The translations under genes and the position numbers were made by a program. Below, in pieces: positions 16,307-23,454 of a DNA stretch of 35,561 nucleotides (position 1 is the first letter of the stretch; each line of letters begins with the position of its first letter). The notes beneath the pieces were generated by a model that had not been told where the DNA came from, did not search any database, and was given only the letters and a program-made list of their open reading frames with translations. The DNA is from Salinicola sp. (GTDB lineage Bacteria; Pseudomonadota; Gammaproteobacteria; Pseudomonadales; Halomonadaceae), in contig NZNW01000100.1 in NCBI GenBank assembly GCA_002695065.1, positions 1-35,561 on the forward strand, read 5' to 3'.

Positions 16307-18013
16307 TCAATCGACGGTGGTCGCGCGCGCCTCGGTGGTCTGCGGCGCACCCTGGGCCTCGGCCAGATTGATCCCGGAGAGGATCGCCTTGAGCGAGGCA
16401 CTGACGGTGTCGCTGTCCTCGGCCACGGCGCAGACGCGTTGCCCGTCGACGTTGAGCTGGACGAAGGCGATGGCGTTGGCCTCGCTGTCGCCACCCAGCG
16501 AGTGCTCCGCGTAGTCGATGATGCCGACGCTGACGCCGGAATGCTTCTGCCACGCATCAGTGAAGGAGGACATCGCGCCGTTGCCCTTGCCGGCGAGACG
16601 CAGCGTCTCGGCGCCCTGCCACAGGGTCACCTCGATGCCTTCGTCCTGCCCTTTGGAAAGACGATAGTCGGCCAGCGACAGCGGTGACTCGCAGGTGAAC
16701 CGATCGAACATCACCTGGCGAATGATCTCGCTGGAGAGTTCGCTGGCCCGCTTCTCGCTCTCCTGCTGCACGTGGGGCGCCAGCGCCAGCATCATCCAGC
16801 GCGGCAGGCTGATGCCGTAGTCGCGCTCGAGCAGGAACGCCATGCCGCCCTTGCCGGATTGGCTGTTGACCCGAATCACCGCCTGATAGTCGCGACCGAT
16901 GTCATGCGGATCGATGGGCAGATAAGCGACCTGCCACGGCTCGTCCGGCCGCTGCTTCTTGAGCGACTTGCGGATCGCGTCCTGATGGCTGCCCGAGAAG
17001 GCGGTGTAGACCATCTCGCCGACCCAGGGGTGGCGCGGGTGAATCGGGATGTTGGTGCACTCGTTGACCACTTCGATGATCTCGTCCGGCCGCGACAGGT
17101 CGAGTTCCGGATCGATCCCCTGGCTGTAGAGGTTCATCGCCAGCGTGACGATGTCCATGTTGCCGGTGCGCTCGCCGTTGCCCAGCAGCGTGCCCTCGAC
17201 GCGCTCGGCCCCGGCCAGCAAGGCCAGCTCCGCGGAGGCCACCGCCCCGCCGCGATCGTTGTGGGTGTGAATCGAGATGATGACGCTGTCGCGATCCCTG
17301 ATGTGCTGGCAGAAGTACTCGATCTGATCGGCGTGATGATGCGGCCCCGCCACTTCCACCGTGGTCGGCAGGTTGAGGATGCACTTGTTGTCGGGTGTCG
17401 GCTGCCAGACGTCCATGACCGCTTCGCAGATCCGCAGCGAGAAGTCGATTTCCGTGCTGGAGAAGCTTTCGGGCGTGTATTCGAACCGCCACTCCACTTC
17501 CGGATAGCGCTCGGCGTAGGTCTTGACCCAGGTGGCGCCCTGCACCGCGATGTCGACGATGCCATCGCGATCCATCTCGAACACCCGCTCGCGCTGGACC
17601 GTCGAGGTGGAGTTGTAGAGGTGGACGATGGCGCGCTTGGCACCGACCAGCGACTCGAAGGTCTTCTCGATGAGGTGCTCGCGACACTGCACCAGCACGG
17701 CGATGGTCACGTCGTCGGGAATCTGGCCATCCTCGATCAACCAGCGCACGAAATCGTAGTCGGGCTGGCTCGCCGAGGGGAATCCGACCATCACCTCCTT
17801 GATGCCCACCTTGACGATCTGGTGCCAGAATCGCTTCTTCTGCTCGACGCTCATCGGTTCCAGTAGCGCCTGATTGCCATCGCGCAGGTCTTCGCTCACC
17901 CAGATCGGCGCGTGATCGAGATCACGATCCGGCCACTGGCGGTCGAAGGCGGGGACCCGGGGAGCCGGGCGGTATTTTCTGTGATCAAAGGCGCGATGAT
18001 CGAAAGCAGACAT
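16307..18013 (-). CDS. leuA: 2-isopropylmalate synthase
   Basis: A 568-residue enzyme of the long LeuA subgroup. It condenses acetyl-CoA with 2-oxoisovalerate in the first committed step of leucine synthesis. The TIM-barrel domain shows APIWVSEDLRDGNQAL with the metal and substrate residues, then IISIHTHNDRGGAVA and GAERVEGTLLGNGERTGN. The C-terminal regulatory domain begins near residue 440 and includes GKGNGAMSSF and AIAFVQLNVDG, the leucine-sensing fold. The start is the ATG at 18013, with CAGGA eight bases upstream; an ATG three codons earlier is too close to that site. No other leu genes adjoin. It is divergent from an Lrp/AsnC-type regulator, a suggestive pairing for amino-acid control. 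Confidence 0.97.
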   Translation of the reverse strand: MSAFDHRAFDHRKYRPAPRVPAFDRQWPDRDLDHAPIWVSEDLRDGNQALLEPMSVEQKKRFWHQIVKVGIKEVMVGFPSASQPDYDFVRWLIEDGQIPDDVTIAVLVQCREHLIEKTFESLVGAKRAIVHLYNSTSTVQRERVFEMDRDGIVDIAVQGATWVKTYAERYPEVEWRFEYTPESFSSTEIDFSLRICEAVMDVWQPTPDNKCILNLPTTVEVAGPHHHADQIEYFCQHIRDRDSVIISIHTHNDRGGAVASAELALLAGAERVEGTLLGNGERTGNMDIVTLAMNLYSQGIDPELDLSRPDEIIEVVNECTNIPIHPRHPWVGEMVYTAFSGSHQDAIRKSLKKQRPDEPWQVAYLPIDPHDIGRDYQAVIRVNSQSGKGGMAFLLERDYGISLPRWMMLALAPHVQQESEKRASELSSEIIRQVMFDRFTCESPLSLADYRLSKGQDEGIEVTLWQGAETLRLAGKGNGAMSSFTDAWQKHSGVSVGIIDYAEHSLGGDSEANAIAFVQLNVDGQRVCAVAEDSDTVSASLKAILSGINLAEAQGAPQTTEARATTVD

Positions 18014-18112
18014 GGCAACCATCCTGACGAGGTGAAAGAGCCGAAGGATCGTAGGGCGCGCCGCTGGAGCGAGCCCCGCTGTTGAGCCACCGCGGATCGC
18101 GGCGGACACGAG

Positions 18113-18143
18113 GGCCGGCCCCCGGATGTGGAGGCCGGCCCGA
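18113..18143. promoter_or_regulatory. GC-rich hairpin in the leuA 5' region
   Basis: GGGCCGGCC and GGCCGGCCC flank a 12-base loop about 100 bases before the leuA start. There is no T-run and no leucine-codon leader peptide that I could find. Classic attenuation is therefore not supported, but the stem is strong enough to affect the leader RNA. Confidence 0.35.
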
Positions 18144-18223
18144 AGCTGCTTGTGGCAGCAGAAACAGTGTAAGGCTTTTGAGCCGACAGGACATTGCGAA
18201 GATCGATCTTTTTCGCCACTTGG

Positions 18224-18268
18224 TGGCATAATCTGCCAACCCATAAAAATTTACAGGCAGATATTGCC
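18224..18268. promoter_or_regulatory. Paired inverted-repeat operator, leuA / Lrp-type gene
   Basis: TGGCA-TAATC-TGCCA (18224-18238) is a perfect dyad. A second, GGCA-GATAT-TGCC (18256-18268), ends two bases before the regulator ATG. Their centres are 31 bp apart, close to three helical turns, so both face the same side of DNA. This arrangement fits cooperative binding by an Lrp/AsnC protein octamer and autoregulation. CATAAT at 18227-18232 could be a -10 box covered by the first site. Confidence 0.55.
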
Positions 18269-18269
18269 A

Positions 18270-18755
18270 ATGAAAGCCCCACAACCCCTTGCACTCGATC
18301 GCTACGACCGACGCATCCTCGAACTGATCCAGCAGGAAGGCCGGATCAGCAACCAGGAACTGGCCGAGCGCATCGGGCTCTCGCCGTCGCCCTGCCTGCG
18401 CCGTCTGCGCGCGCTGGAGGAGAATGGCCTGATCCTCGGTTACCGCGCCCTGGTCGACGCGCGGCAGCTGGGTTATCGGCTGATGGCGCTGGTGCACATC
18501 TCCATGGATCGCCACACCCCCGAGCGCTTCGCCAACTTCGAGCGCCAAGTGGCGGCGCTGCCCCAGGTACAGGAGTGCCTGATGATCACCGGCCAGGAGG
18601 TCGACTATCAGCTCAAGATCCGGGTCGAGGACATGGACGGCTATCAGCAGCTTCTGCTGCAGCACATCACGCCGATCGAGGGCGTCTCCGGCGTCCACTC
18701 CAACTTCGTGCTGCGTCCAGTGTTCGAAAATCGCGGCGTGCCGGTGGAGCTCTGA
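18270..18755 (+). CDS. Lrp/AsnC-family transcriptional regulator
   Basis: A 161-residue DNA-binding protein. The N-terminal winged helix shows LDRYDRRILELIQQEGRISNQELAERIGLSPSPCLRRLRALEENGLI (about residues 9-55), a classic AsnC-type HTH with the SPSPCLRR recognition helix. The C-terminal RAM domain, residues 70-150, has the alpha-beta fold with the ligand-site glycine in LMITGQEVDYQLKI. I started it at the ATG at 18270; the frame is open upstream but non-coding in character. It is probably a feast/famine-type regulator responding to an amino acid, plausibly acting on the divergent leuA and on itself through the paired dyads between them. It is not close enough to call Lrp itself. Confidence 0.9.
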   Translation: MKAPQPLALDRYDRRILELIQQEGRISNQELAERIGLSPSPCLRRLRALEENGLILGYRALVDARQLGYRLMALVHISMDRHTPERFANFERQVAALPQVQECLMITGQEVDYQLKIRVEDMDGYQQLLLQHITPIEGVSGVHSNFVLRPVFENRGVPVEL

Positions 18756-18838
18756 CCGACAGGACCGCCCCACACCGCGCGAATTGGACCATACTCATGC
18801 ACGACGACGCGCGACCGATCACAACACAGGAAAATGCC

Positions 18839-19354
18839 ATGCCTTTTCGCCGTACCCTGCTCGCCTCGCTGCTGCCGCTGGCCGCCGCCATCCTGACGCC
18901 GGCGCAGGCTCAGCAGCCGAACGAACCACAGGTCGATACCGAGCAATTCCAGTCCTGGGAAGTGCGCTGTCCCAAGGGCGGTGAGCGCCAGAGCTGCGTG
19001 ATGAGCCAGATGGTCAGCAACCCGGACAGCGACGAGCCGCTGATGCGCGCCATGGTCGGACTTCCGGCCCAGGCCGACGGTCCGGTCATGGTCTTCCTGC
19101 TGCCGCTGGGCGTGCGTCTGGCGCCGGGTATCCAGCTGCAGGTGGACGACAACGAACCGGTGGGCATGCCCTATCAGGTCTGCCTGCAACAAGGCTGCCG
19201 CGCCAATCTGGCGCTGTCGCCGCAGCTGCTCGCCCAGCTGCGCGGCGGCAACCAGGCCACCGTCAGCGCCATCGCCCCCGACGGCAAGCGGCTCGACATG
19301 GACCTGTCGCTGATGGGCTTCACCAGCGCCAGCCAGCGCATCGCCTCGCAGTAA
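18839..19354 (+). CDS. Invasion-associated locus B (IalB) family periplasmic protein
   Basis: A 171-residue exported protein. The signal peptide at about residues 1-26 (RRTLLASLLPLAAAILTPAQA) is followed by the IalB domain. Conserved features are FQSWEVRCP, the cysteine in QSCVMSQMVSN, MVFLLPLGVRLAPGIQLQVD and MPYQVCLQQGCRANL, giving four cysteines likely in disulfides. Named for a Bartonella invasion factor, the family is widespread in non-pathogens, where its role is unknown. The ATG at 18839 has CAGGAAAA upstream; an ATG at 18797 would bury the signal peptide. It lies 83 bases after the Lrp-type gene, and co-transcription is possible. Confidence 0.88.
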   Translation: MPFRRTLLASLLPLAAAILTPAQAQQPNEPQVDTEQFQSWEVRCPKGGERQSCVMSQMVSNPDSDEPLMRAMVGLPAQADGPVMVFLLPLGVRLAPGIQLQVDDNEPVGMPYQVCLQQGCRANLALSPQLLAQLRGGNQATVSAIAPDGKRLDMDLSLMGFTSASQRIASQ

Positions 19355-19371
19355 AGGGCCCCGCCAGATGC

Positions 19372-19398
19372 CAGGCCCGGCGCCCCGCGCCGGGCCTG
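19372..19398 (+). terminator. GC-rich hairpin after the IalB-like gene
   Basis: CAGGCCCGGCGC and GCGCCGGGCCTG form a 12-bp perfect stem with a 3-base loop, 17 bases after the stop. The T-run is poor, so efficiency is uncertain. Confidence 0.6.
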
Positions 19399-19504
19399 TC
19401 CTGGCCGCAGCGACGGTCCGGTCCCGACGGCGCAGCGTCGGCGCTGGTCGACTTCCCCCCATTAGACGATTGCGCAATTGTGGAGAGCGTAACGCCGGGT
19501 TAAG

Positions 19505-19520
19505 ACTTTGCATGCAAAGT
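19505..19520. promoter_or_regulatory. Perfect 16-bp palindrome upstream of the Bug protein
   Basis: ACTTTGCATGCAAAGT reads identically on both strands. It lies 57-72 bases before the ATG of the binding-protein gene, a usual place for a repressor or activator site. A shorter palindrome, ATTGCGCAAT, lies at 19469-19478. No regulator gene adjoins, so the binding protein would be encoded elsewhere. Confidence 0.55.
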
Positions 19521-19551
19521 TCATCTTGAAAACCCGTTCATCCTGAAAACC
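19519..19551 (+). repeat. Two near-identical 16-bp direct repeats
   Basis: GTTCATCTTGAAAACC (19519-19534) and GTTCATCCTGAAAACC (19536-19551) differ at one position and are 17 bp apart. They lie just downstream of the 16-bp palindrome and 26 bases before the gene start. They may be tandem protein-binding sites or a slippage duplication in the leader. Confidence 0.6.
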
Positions 19552-19576
19552 ACAAGACACGCCTAGCGAGGTCACC

Positions 19577-20554
19577 ATGAAACGATCAAGCGCGCCCCGC
19601 CATCTCGGCCTGCTGCTGTCCGCCGCCGTCCTGGCCTCGCCGCTGGCATGGGCGGACTATCCCGAAAAGCCGATCACCCTGATCGTCCCCTGGGCAGCCG
19701 GCGGGGGCACCGACGCCACGGCGCGCATCATCGCCTCGTCGCTGGAACAACAGCTCGGGCAGACGATCAACGTGCAGAACCGTACCGGGGGTAGTGGCGT
19801 GGTCGGCCATACGGCGATCGCCAACGCCAAGCCGGATGGCTACACCCTGGGCCTGGCCACCGTCGAGGTGGCGATGATGCACTGGCAGGGGCTGACCGAT
19901 CTCACCTACCAGGACTTCACCCCCATCGCTCAGGTCAATTTCGACTCCGCCAGTCTCTCGGTTGCCGACGACTCCCCGTTCGAGAACCTCGAAGACTTCG
20001 TGACGAAGGTCAAGGACGACCCGCAAGGCACCTATACGGCGTCGGGCACTGGCCTGGGCGGCATCTGGCACGTCGCGCTCAACGGCTTCCTGATGGACCA
20101 GGGCATCGCCGCCGGCAAGATCACCTGGATTCCCAGCCAGGGCTCCGCGCCGGCCATGACCGAGCTGGCCTCCGACAGCATCGACCTGGTGGCGTCGTCG
20201 CTTCCCGAGGCGCGATCGATGATCGATGCCGGCGAGCTCCAGAGCCTCGGCGTCATGACGCCCGAGCGACTCGAGGGCTTTCCCGATGTCCCGACCTTCA
20301 AGGAACAGATCGGCAGCGATTTCACGCTGGGGGCGTGGCGCGGCATCGTCGGTCCCAAGGGCATGAGCGAGGATATCGTGGCCACGCTCGAGGAGGCGCT
20401 CAAGAAAGCCTACGACAGCGATGCCTATCAAAACTTCATGGCCAAGCAAGGTTACGGCGTGGTGTGGCGAGACGCCGATGGCTTCGCGCAGTTGATGGCC
20501 GAAGATGACCAGAAATTTGGCAAGATCATGGGCGAGATGGGCCTGACTCATTAA
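19577..20554 (+). CDS. Bug/TctC-type solute-binding protein (orphan)
   Basis: A 325-residue periplasmic binding protein of the tripartite tricarboxylate transporter type. The signal peptide covers about residues 1-26 (cleavage after LASPLAWA), followed by the canonical start DYPEKPITLIVPWAAGGGTDATAR, the first ligand loop. The second loop region is near YTASGTGLGGIWHVAL. Bug proteins bind carboxylates such as citrate, glutarate, nicotinate or aromatic acids in a Venus-flytrap cleft with two water bridges. GAGGTCACC precedes the ATG. The usual TctA and TctB membrane partners are absent from this window. The next gene, 101 bases on, is an HpaI-type aldolase, so the ligand may be a 2-oxo or hydroxy acid made or used by that enzyme. 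Confidence 0.93.
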   Translation: MKRSSAPRHLGLLLSAAVLASPLAWADYPEKPITLIVPWAAGGGTDATARIIASSLEQQLGQTINVQNRTGGSGVVGHTAIANAKPDGYTLGLATVEVAMMHWQGLTDLTYQDFTPIAQVNFDSASLSVADDSPFENLEDFVTKVKDDPQGTYTASGTGLGGIWHVALNGFLMDQGIAAGKITWIPSQGSAPAMTELASDSIDLVASSLPEARSMIDAGELQSLGVMTPERLEGFPDVPTFKEQIGSDFTLGAWRGIVGPKGMSEDIVATLEEALKKAYDSDAYQNFMAKQGYGVVWRDADGFAQLMAEDDQKFGKIMGEMGLTH

Positions 20555-20655
20555 GGGATATCCCGCACCCTGCTCTCGATACCCGATCGGGCCGGCGTCG
20601 TGACGATACCGGCTCGTTCTCATTTCCCGTCTCAGATACCCAAGAGGTGACCTGC

Positions 20656-21453
20656 ATGGAGCTGCCACGGAATCCATTCAACCGCTCGCTCGACGGCAAT
20701 ACGCGCTACGGCTGCTGGGCCGGTTTCGGTACCGGCTATGCCACCGAGATTCTCGCCACTGCGGGGTTCGACTGGCTGCTGATCGACGGTGAACACGCGC
20801 CCAACACGGTTCCCTCCATTCTGTCGCAGTTGCAGGCCGTGGCCCCCTACGCCAGTGCACCGGTCGTGCGTACCGTCAACCACGACCCCGCCCTGATCAA
20901 GCAGCTGCTCGATGTCGGCACCCAGACGTTGATGATCCCGATGGTCGATACCGCCGAGCAGGCCGCCAGACTGGTCGCCGCGACCCGCTACCCGCCACAC
21001 GGATTCCGGGGCGTCGGTGGGGGCCTGACCCGCGCCACGCGGTGGGATAGCGTCGAGGATTACCTGGCCCGGGCTCATGAGGAGCTTTGCCTGATAGTCC
21101 AGGTGGAGTCGCGGACCGGCGTCGACAATGCCGAAGCGATAGCGGCGACCGAGGGCGTCGATGCCATCTTCGTCGGGCCGGTGGATCTGTCCACCGGGGT
21201 CGGCCACGCCGGCAATCCGAACCATCCCGACGTGCAGGCGATGATTCGCCATACCCTCGAGGCGACCCACGCCGCCGGCAAGGCCGCCGGCATCCTGGCC
21301 CCCGCCGAGGCAGACGCCAGACGCTACGCGCAATGGGGCTTCGACTTCATCGCCGTGGGAATCGATATCTCGCTGCTACGTCAGGCCGCCATCGAGACGA
21401 TTTCGCGCTATAAACCCGAGACGCCAAAACCGAAATCGAGCCTCGGGTACTGA
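20656..21453 (+). CDS. HpcH/HpaI-family class II aldolase
   Basis: A 265-residue cytosolic enzyme of the family that includes 4-hydroxy-2-oxoheptanedioate aldolase (HpaI) and 2-dehydro-3-deoxyglucarate aldolase (GarL). It is expected to cleave a hydroxy-oxo-acid to pyruvate plus an aldehyde, using a divalent metal. The catalytic histidine lies in LLIDGEHAPN (H47). The metal ligands lie in VQVESRTGV (Glu) and IFVGPVDLSTG (Asp). The phosphate- or carboxylate-binding arginine region is in YPPHGFRGVGGG. AAGAGGTGA precedes the ATG at 20656. It is probably in one unit with the Bug protein. The true substrate cannot be read from sequence. Confidence 0.9.
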   Translation: MELPRNPFNRSLDGNTRYGCWAGFGTGYATEILATAGFDWLLIDGEHAPNTVPSILSQLQAVAPYASAPVVRTVNHDPALIKQLLDVGTQTLMIPMVDTAEQAARLVAATRYPPHGFRGVGGGLTRATRWDSVEDYLARAHEELCLIVQVESRTGVDNAEAIAATEGVDAIFVGPVDLSTGVGHAGNPNHPDVQAMIRHTLEATHAAGKAAGILAPAEADARRYAQWGFDFIAVGIDISLLRQAAIETISRYKPETPKPKSSLGY

Positions 21454-21482
21454 AACCCGCCACTCGATCGTGAGTTGGCAAC

Positions 21483-21514
21483 GGCATCGAAGCATCGAGG
21501 CATCGAGGCATCGA
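21483..21514. repeat. Four tandem 8-bp repeats
   Basis: Four consecutive copies of (G/A)GCATCGA lie between the aldolase stop and the DUF1127 terminator. They are short enough to vary by slippage. No function is evident. Confidence 0.8.
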
Positions 21515-21516
21515 AA

Positions 21517-21547
21517 AAGCCCCGGCCACATCCTGTGGCCGGGGCTT
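21517..21547 (-). terminator. Terminator of the DUF1127 gene
   Basis: AAGCCCCGGCCACA and TGTGGCCGGGGCTT form a 14-bp perfect stem with a 3-base loop. On the minus strand TTT continues directly after the stem, giving a run of five T. It starts three bases past the DUF1127 stop and can also stop the aldolase transcript from the other side. Confidence 0.9.
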
Positions 21548-21549
21548 GG

Positions 21550-21879
21550 CTAAGCCAACTGTTCTCCGCAATATCGACATATCACGGTCTTGTCCGCGAG
21601 GGATTCGACGCCCGGCATCGCTTCCACTGCACGAGTCATGTCCGCCGTCTCTCGGTAGTTCGCGGTCTGCTCGGACTCGCTGAAAACACGACCCCTTCCC
21701 ACCGTCGTTTTTTCATTGAAGACCGGGAAAGCCGAAACGATCTGGTTCTCCTCCCGGCGCAGACCGATGTCCTCGAGCATATGGTCGTTCAACCCCCTCA
21801 AGGCCCTCAAATCACGCCGGCACTGACGACTCGCCGCGAAACGCTTCAATAACGCATTGAAAGAATTTGAAATTTTCAT
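21550..21879 (-). CDS. DUF1127 protein with long C-terminal tail ending in CxxC
   Basis: A 109-residue protein. Residues 1-48 match the DUF1127 (YjiS-like) pattern: basic, with RDLRALRGLNDHMLEDIGL and then RREE. Most DUF1127 proteins that I know are 45-75 residues and stop near there. Some bind RNA and affect phosphate or stress metabolism in alphaproteobacteria. Here a further 60 residues follow, polar and without clear domain, ending in VICRYCGEQLA with a CxxC pair that could hold half of a zinc site or be redox-active. GGAG lies nine bases before the ATG. It has a strong terminator directly after the stop. The function of the tail is unknown. Confidence 0.82.
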   Translation of the reverse strand: MKISNSFNALLKRFAASRQCRRDLRALRGLNDHMLEDIGLRREENQIVSAFPVFNEKTTVGRGRVFSESEQTANYRETADMTRAVEAMPGVESLADKTVICRYCGEQLA

Positions 21880-22391
21880 TGATCCGATCTCCAGATCGGC
21901 GGAGGCCGGACACGAATCGCGGTAAAAAGGAGTGGACTTTCGTCGTCTTTCGGCCGCGATGGGTGTCGCGGCCGATGATGAAATTCACCCCAGGACGCGC
22001 GACCGACAGCGTGCTCGCATACCGCGCAGGCGCGCGATATTGGAGAACGGTGAACAGGCCAGGCGATGGGAATTCATCACGATTTCCGAAAGTTGATGAG
22101 AAGTCTTCGATAACGTCATCCGCTATCGAATTACCGAAAGCAATAAACTTATTCCCTCCGGTCATTTTGATTAAAAACGAGGCATCTGCCGGCGTCAACC
22201 GGCAAAATGGAAATAGGTCAAGATTCTTCGAGTCGCGCCGGGATGGAAGCTCACGACGGGAAAAGCGAGGTGGTTACCGGGGTAAAGCGTGCAGGTGTGG
22301 CCTGGCACGCCGGCACCGATCGGAAACGCGACGGTTCGGCAGCCCTTCAAACGCCCGGCTAGCGCTGGGTAGCGCCAGCCGGGCGCAGGCT
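21880..22391. other. Intergenic region without a clear gene
   Basis: About 510 bases between two minus-strand genes. Open frames cross it on both strands (for example 21812-22198 minus), but they lack ribosome sites, domains or sensible composition. CGGCCGCGA and TCGCGGCCG (21951-21974) form a 9-bp hairpin. An AT-rich patch lies at about 22080-22180. Promoter signals for the DUF1127 gene should be near 21890-21950; none is strong. Confidence 0.5.
22352..22385 (-). terminator. yjfB terminator
   Basis: CGCCCGGCTAGCGCT and AGCGCCAGCCGGGCG form a 15-bp stem with one mismatch and a 4-base loop. TTTG follows on the minus strand. It begins six bases past the yjfB stop. Confidence 0.75.
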
Positions 22392-22595
22392 TCAGGCATA
22401 GGTGTTGATTTGCGTTCCCACGCTGCCGGAGGATGCCAGCTCCGGCGACGGTGACACCGAGGACATCAACTGCGCGATGTGTGACGCCTGCCCATCCAGC
22501 GACTTCTTCAACAGGCTATTCTGCACTTGCTGGTCCTGATTGAAGTTCTGTAGTGCCAACGCAGTGCCGACGGTGGCATTGACTGCAGTATCCAT
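22392..22595 (-). CDS. yjfB: YjfB-family putative motility protein
   Basis: A 67-residue soluble protein. The pattern fits the small YjfB family: an Ala- and Gln-rich helix (VGTALALQNFNQDQQVQNSLLKKSLDGQASHIAQLM), a Pro/Ser-rich linker and a C-terminal GTQINTYA, where family members end in a similar G--I-T-A. The family is annotated as putative motility proteins without a known mechanism. The ATG at 22595 has AAGGAG at ideal spacing; an upstream ATG at 22625 does not. A FliA-type promoter lies about 95 bases upstream and a terminator directly downstream, so this is a single-gene flagellar-class transcript. Confidence 0.8.
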   Translation of the reverse strand: MDTAVNATVGTALALQNFNQDQQVQNSLLKKSLDGQASHIAQLMSSVSPSPELASSGSVGTQINTYA

Positions 22596-22644
22596 CACCA
22601 ACTCCTTGATCCGAAGAAAGGCCATGTTGCCATCGAACTTTCAG

Positions 22645-22676
22645 TTTCTCGATCTTTCGGTTTCTCGATCTTTCGG
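22645..22676 (-). repeat. Perfect 16-bp tandem duplication in the yjfB leader
   Basis: TTTCTCGATCTTTCGG (plus-strand reading) occurs twice in direct succession. It lies between the FliA-type promoter and the yjfB start, so it would be transcribed into the 5' leader. It may be a slippage product or a duplicated binding element. Confidence 0.75.
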
Positions 22677-22690
22677 TCCATCGATTGGTC

Positions 22691-22718
22691 TTATCGGCCG
22701 GACGCCACACCGACTTTA
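22691..22718 (-). promoter_or_regulatory. Sigma-28 (FliA) promoter of yjfB
   Basis: On the minus strand TAAAGTCG (22711-22718) precedes a perfect GCCGATAA (22691-22698). There are 16 bases between TAAA and GCCGATAA, one more than the usual 15. Both boxes otherwise match the flagellar sigma-28 consensus. Confidence 0.7.
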
Positions 22719-22840
22719 GCCATCGGGCATGGGCAGGCATCGCGGGCGGCGACCCCTGCGGGTAAATCACGACGCTATCGTCTACGCTTGACGGCGCAAT
22801 TCTCATCCGGTCAAGCGTTTACCGTCCGAAGGATATATCG

Positions 22841-23449
22841 ATGCCCAGACTCTCGTTTACCCTCGCACTGGCACTCTGTGTCGGCGTTACCTTGAGTGCC
22901 TGCCAGCAGCGTGATGCCGCGAATCAGGATAGCGACGCTTCCAAGGAGACCTTCCACGCGGCGAATTACCCGCTCGAGGTCCAGTACGATGCCTCGCTGA
23001 CACGCGTCGATGGAGAGGTCTCCAGCTATTTCGACGACGGCGGCTGGCAACTGTCGGACAACACGCCCGGCGATCGCCTGATCCTGCTGGAACTCCCCGA
23101 ATCCGACGACGTGGCGACCGCGCTGTGGCGCCTGGGCGCAAGCCGTGATACCGAGGCCGTGGACCACTGCCTGACCTTGCCTGCCAATGCCCAGGCCATG
23201 CCCACCAAAACCACCTTGGCGGGAGAGGCGTTTACGGGCTTCACCCTTGGCGACGCCGGCATGAGCCACTTCCAGAATGCCGAAGGTTATCGCGCCGTGG
23301 TGAACGATACCTGCTACGCCATCGACCTGATCGTGCAGGGCACCCGTGGCGAGGTCTACGATCCCCCACGCCAGCCGCCGTTCTCCAGCGACGAGGCCAT
23401 GAAACGGTTGCGCTCGATCAGCGACGGGCTGTCGTTCACTGGCAAATAG
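22841..23449 (+). CDS. Hypothetical lipoprotein
   Basis: A 202-residue protein with a lipoprotein signal peptide, MPRLSFTLALALCVGVTLSAC (lipobox LSAC, cysteine at about residue 21, followed by QQ, which predicts outer-membrane sorting). The mature part is mildly acidic, with no domain that I recognise. It has two further cysteines (in DHCLTLP and NDTCYAID) that could form a disulfide. AAGGA lies seven bases before the ATG. It is convergent with the chemoreceptor gene, only five bases between the two stops, so no functional link is implied by orientation. Confidence 0.8.
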   Translation: MPRLSFTLALALCVGVTLSACQQRDAANQDSDASKETFHAANYPLEVQYDASLTRVDGEVSSYFDDGGWQLSDNTPGDRLILLELPESDDVATALWRLGASRDTEAVDHCLTLPANAQAMPTKTTLAGEAFTGFTLGDAGMSHFQNAEGYRAVVNDTCYAIDLIVQGTRGEVYDPPRQPPFSSDEAMKRLRSISDGLSFTGK

Positions 23450-23454
23450 CCAGG

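Noticed and set aside
18014-18140. Leucine attenuator upstream of leuA
   Set aside because: No short frame with a run of leucine codons and no stem followed by a T-run was found. Only a GC-rich hairpin is present.
21483-21514. 8-bp tandem repeats considered as a CRISPR-like array
   Set aside because: Units are 8 bp, directly adjacent and without spacers; this is a simple short tandem repeat.
21812-22198. Possible 128-residue minus-strand gene upstream of the DUF1127 gene
   Set aside because: It overlaps the start of the DUF1127 gene in another frame, lacks a ribosome site and shows no domain or membrane features. The region is better described as intergenic.
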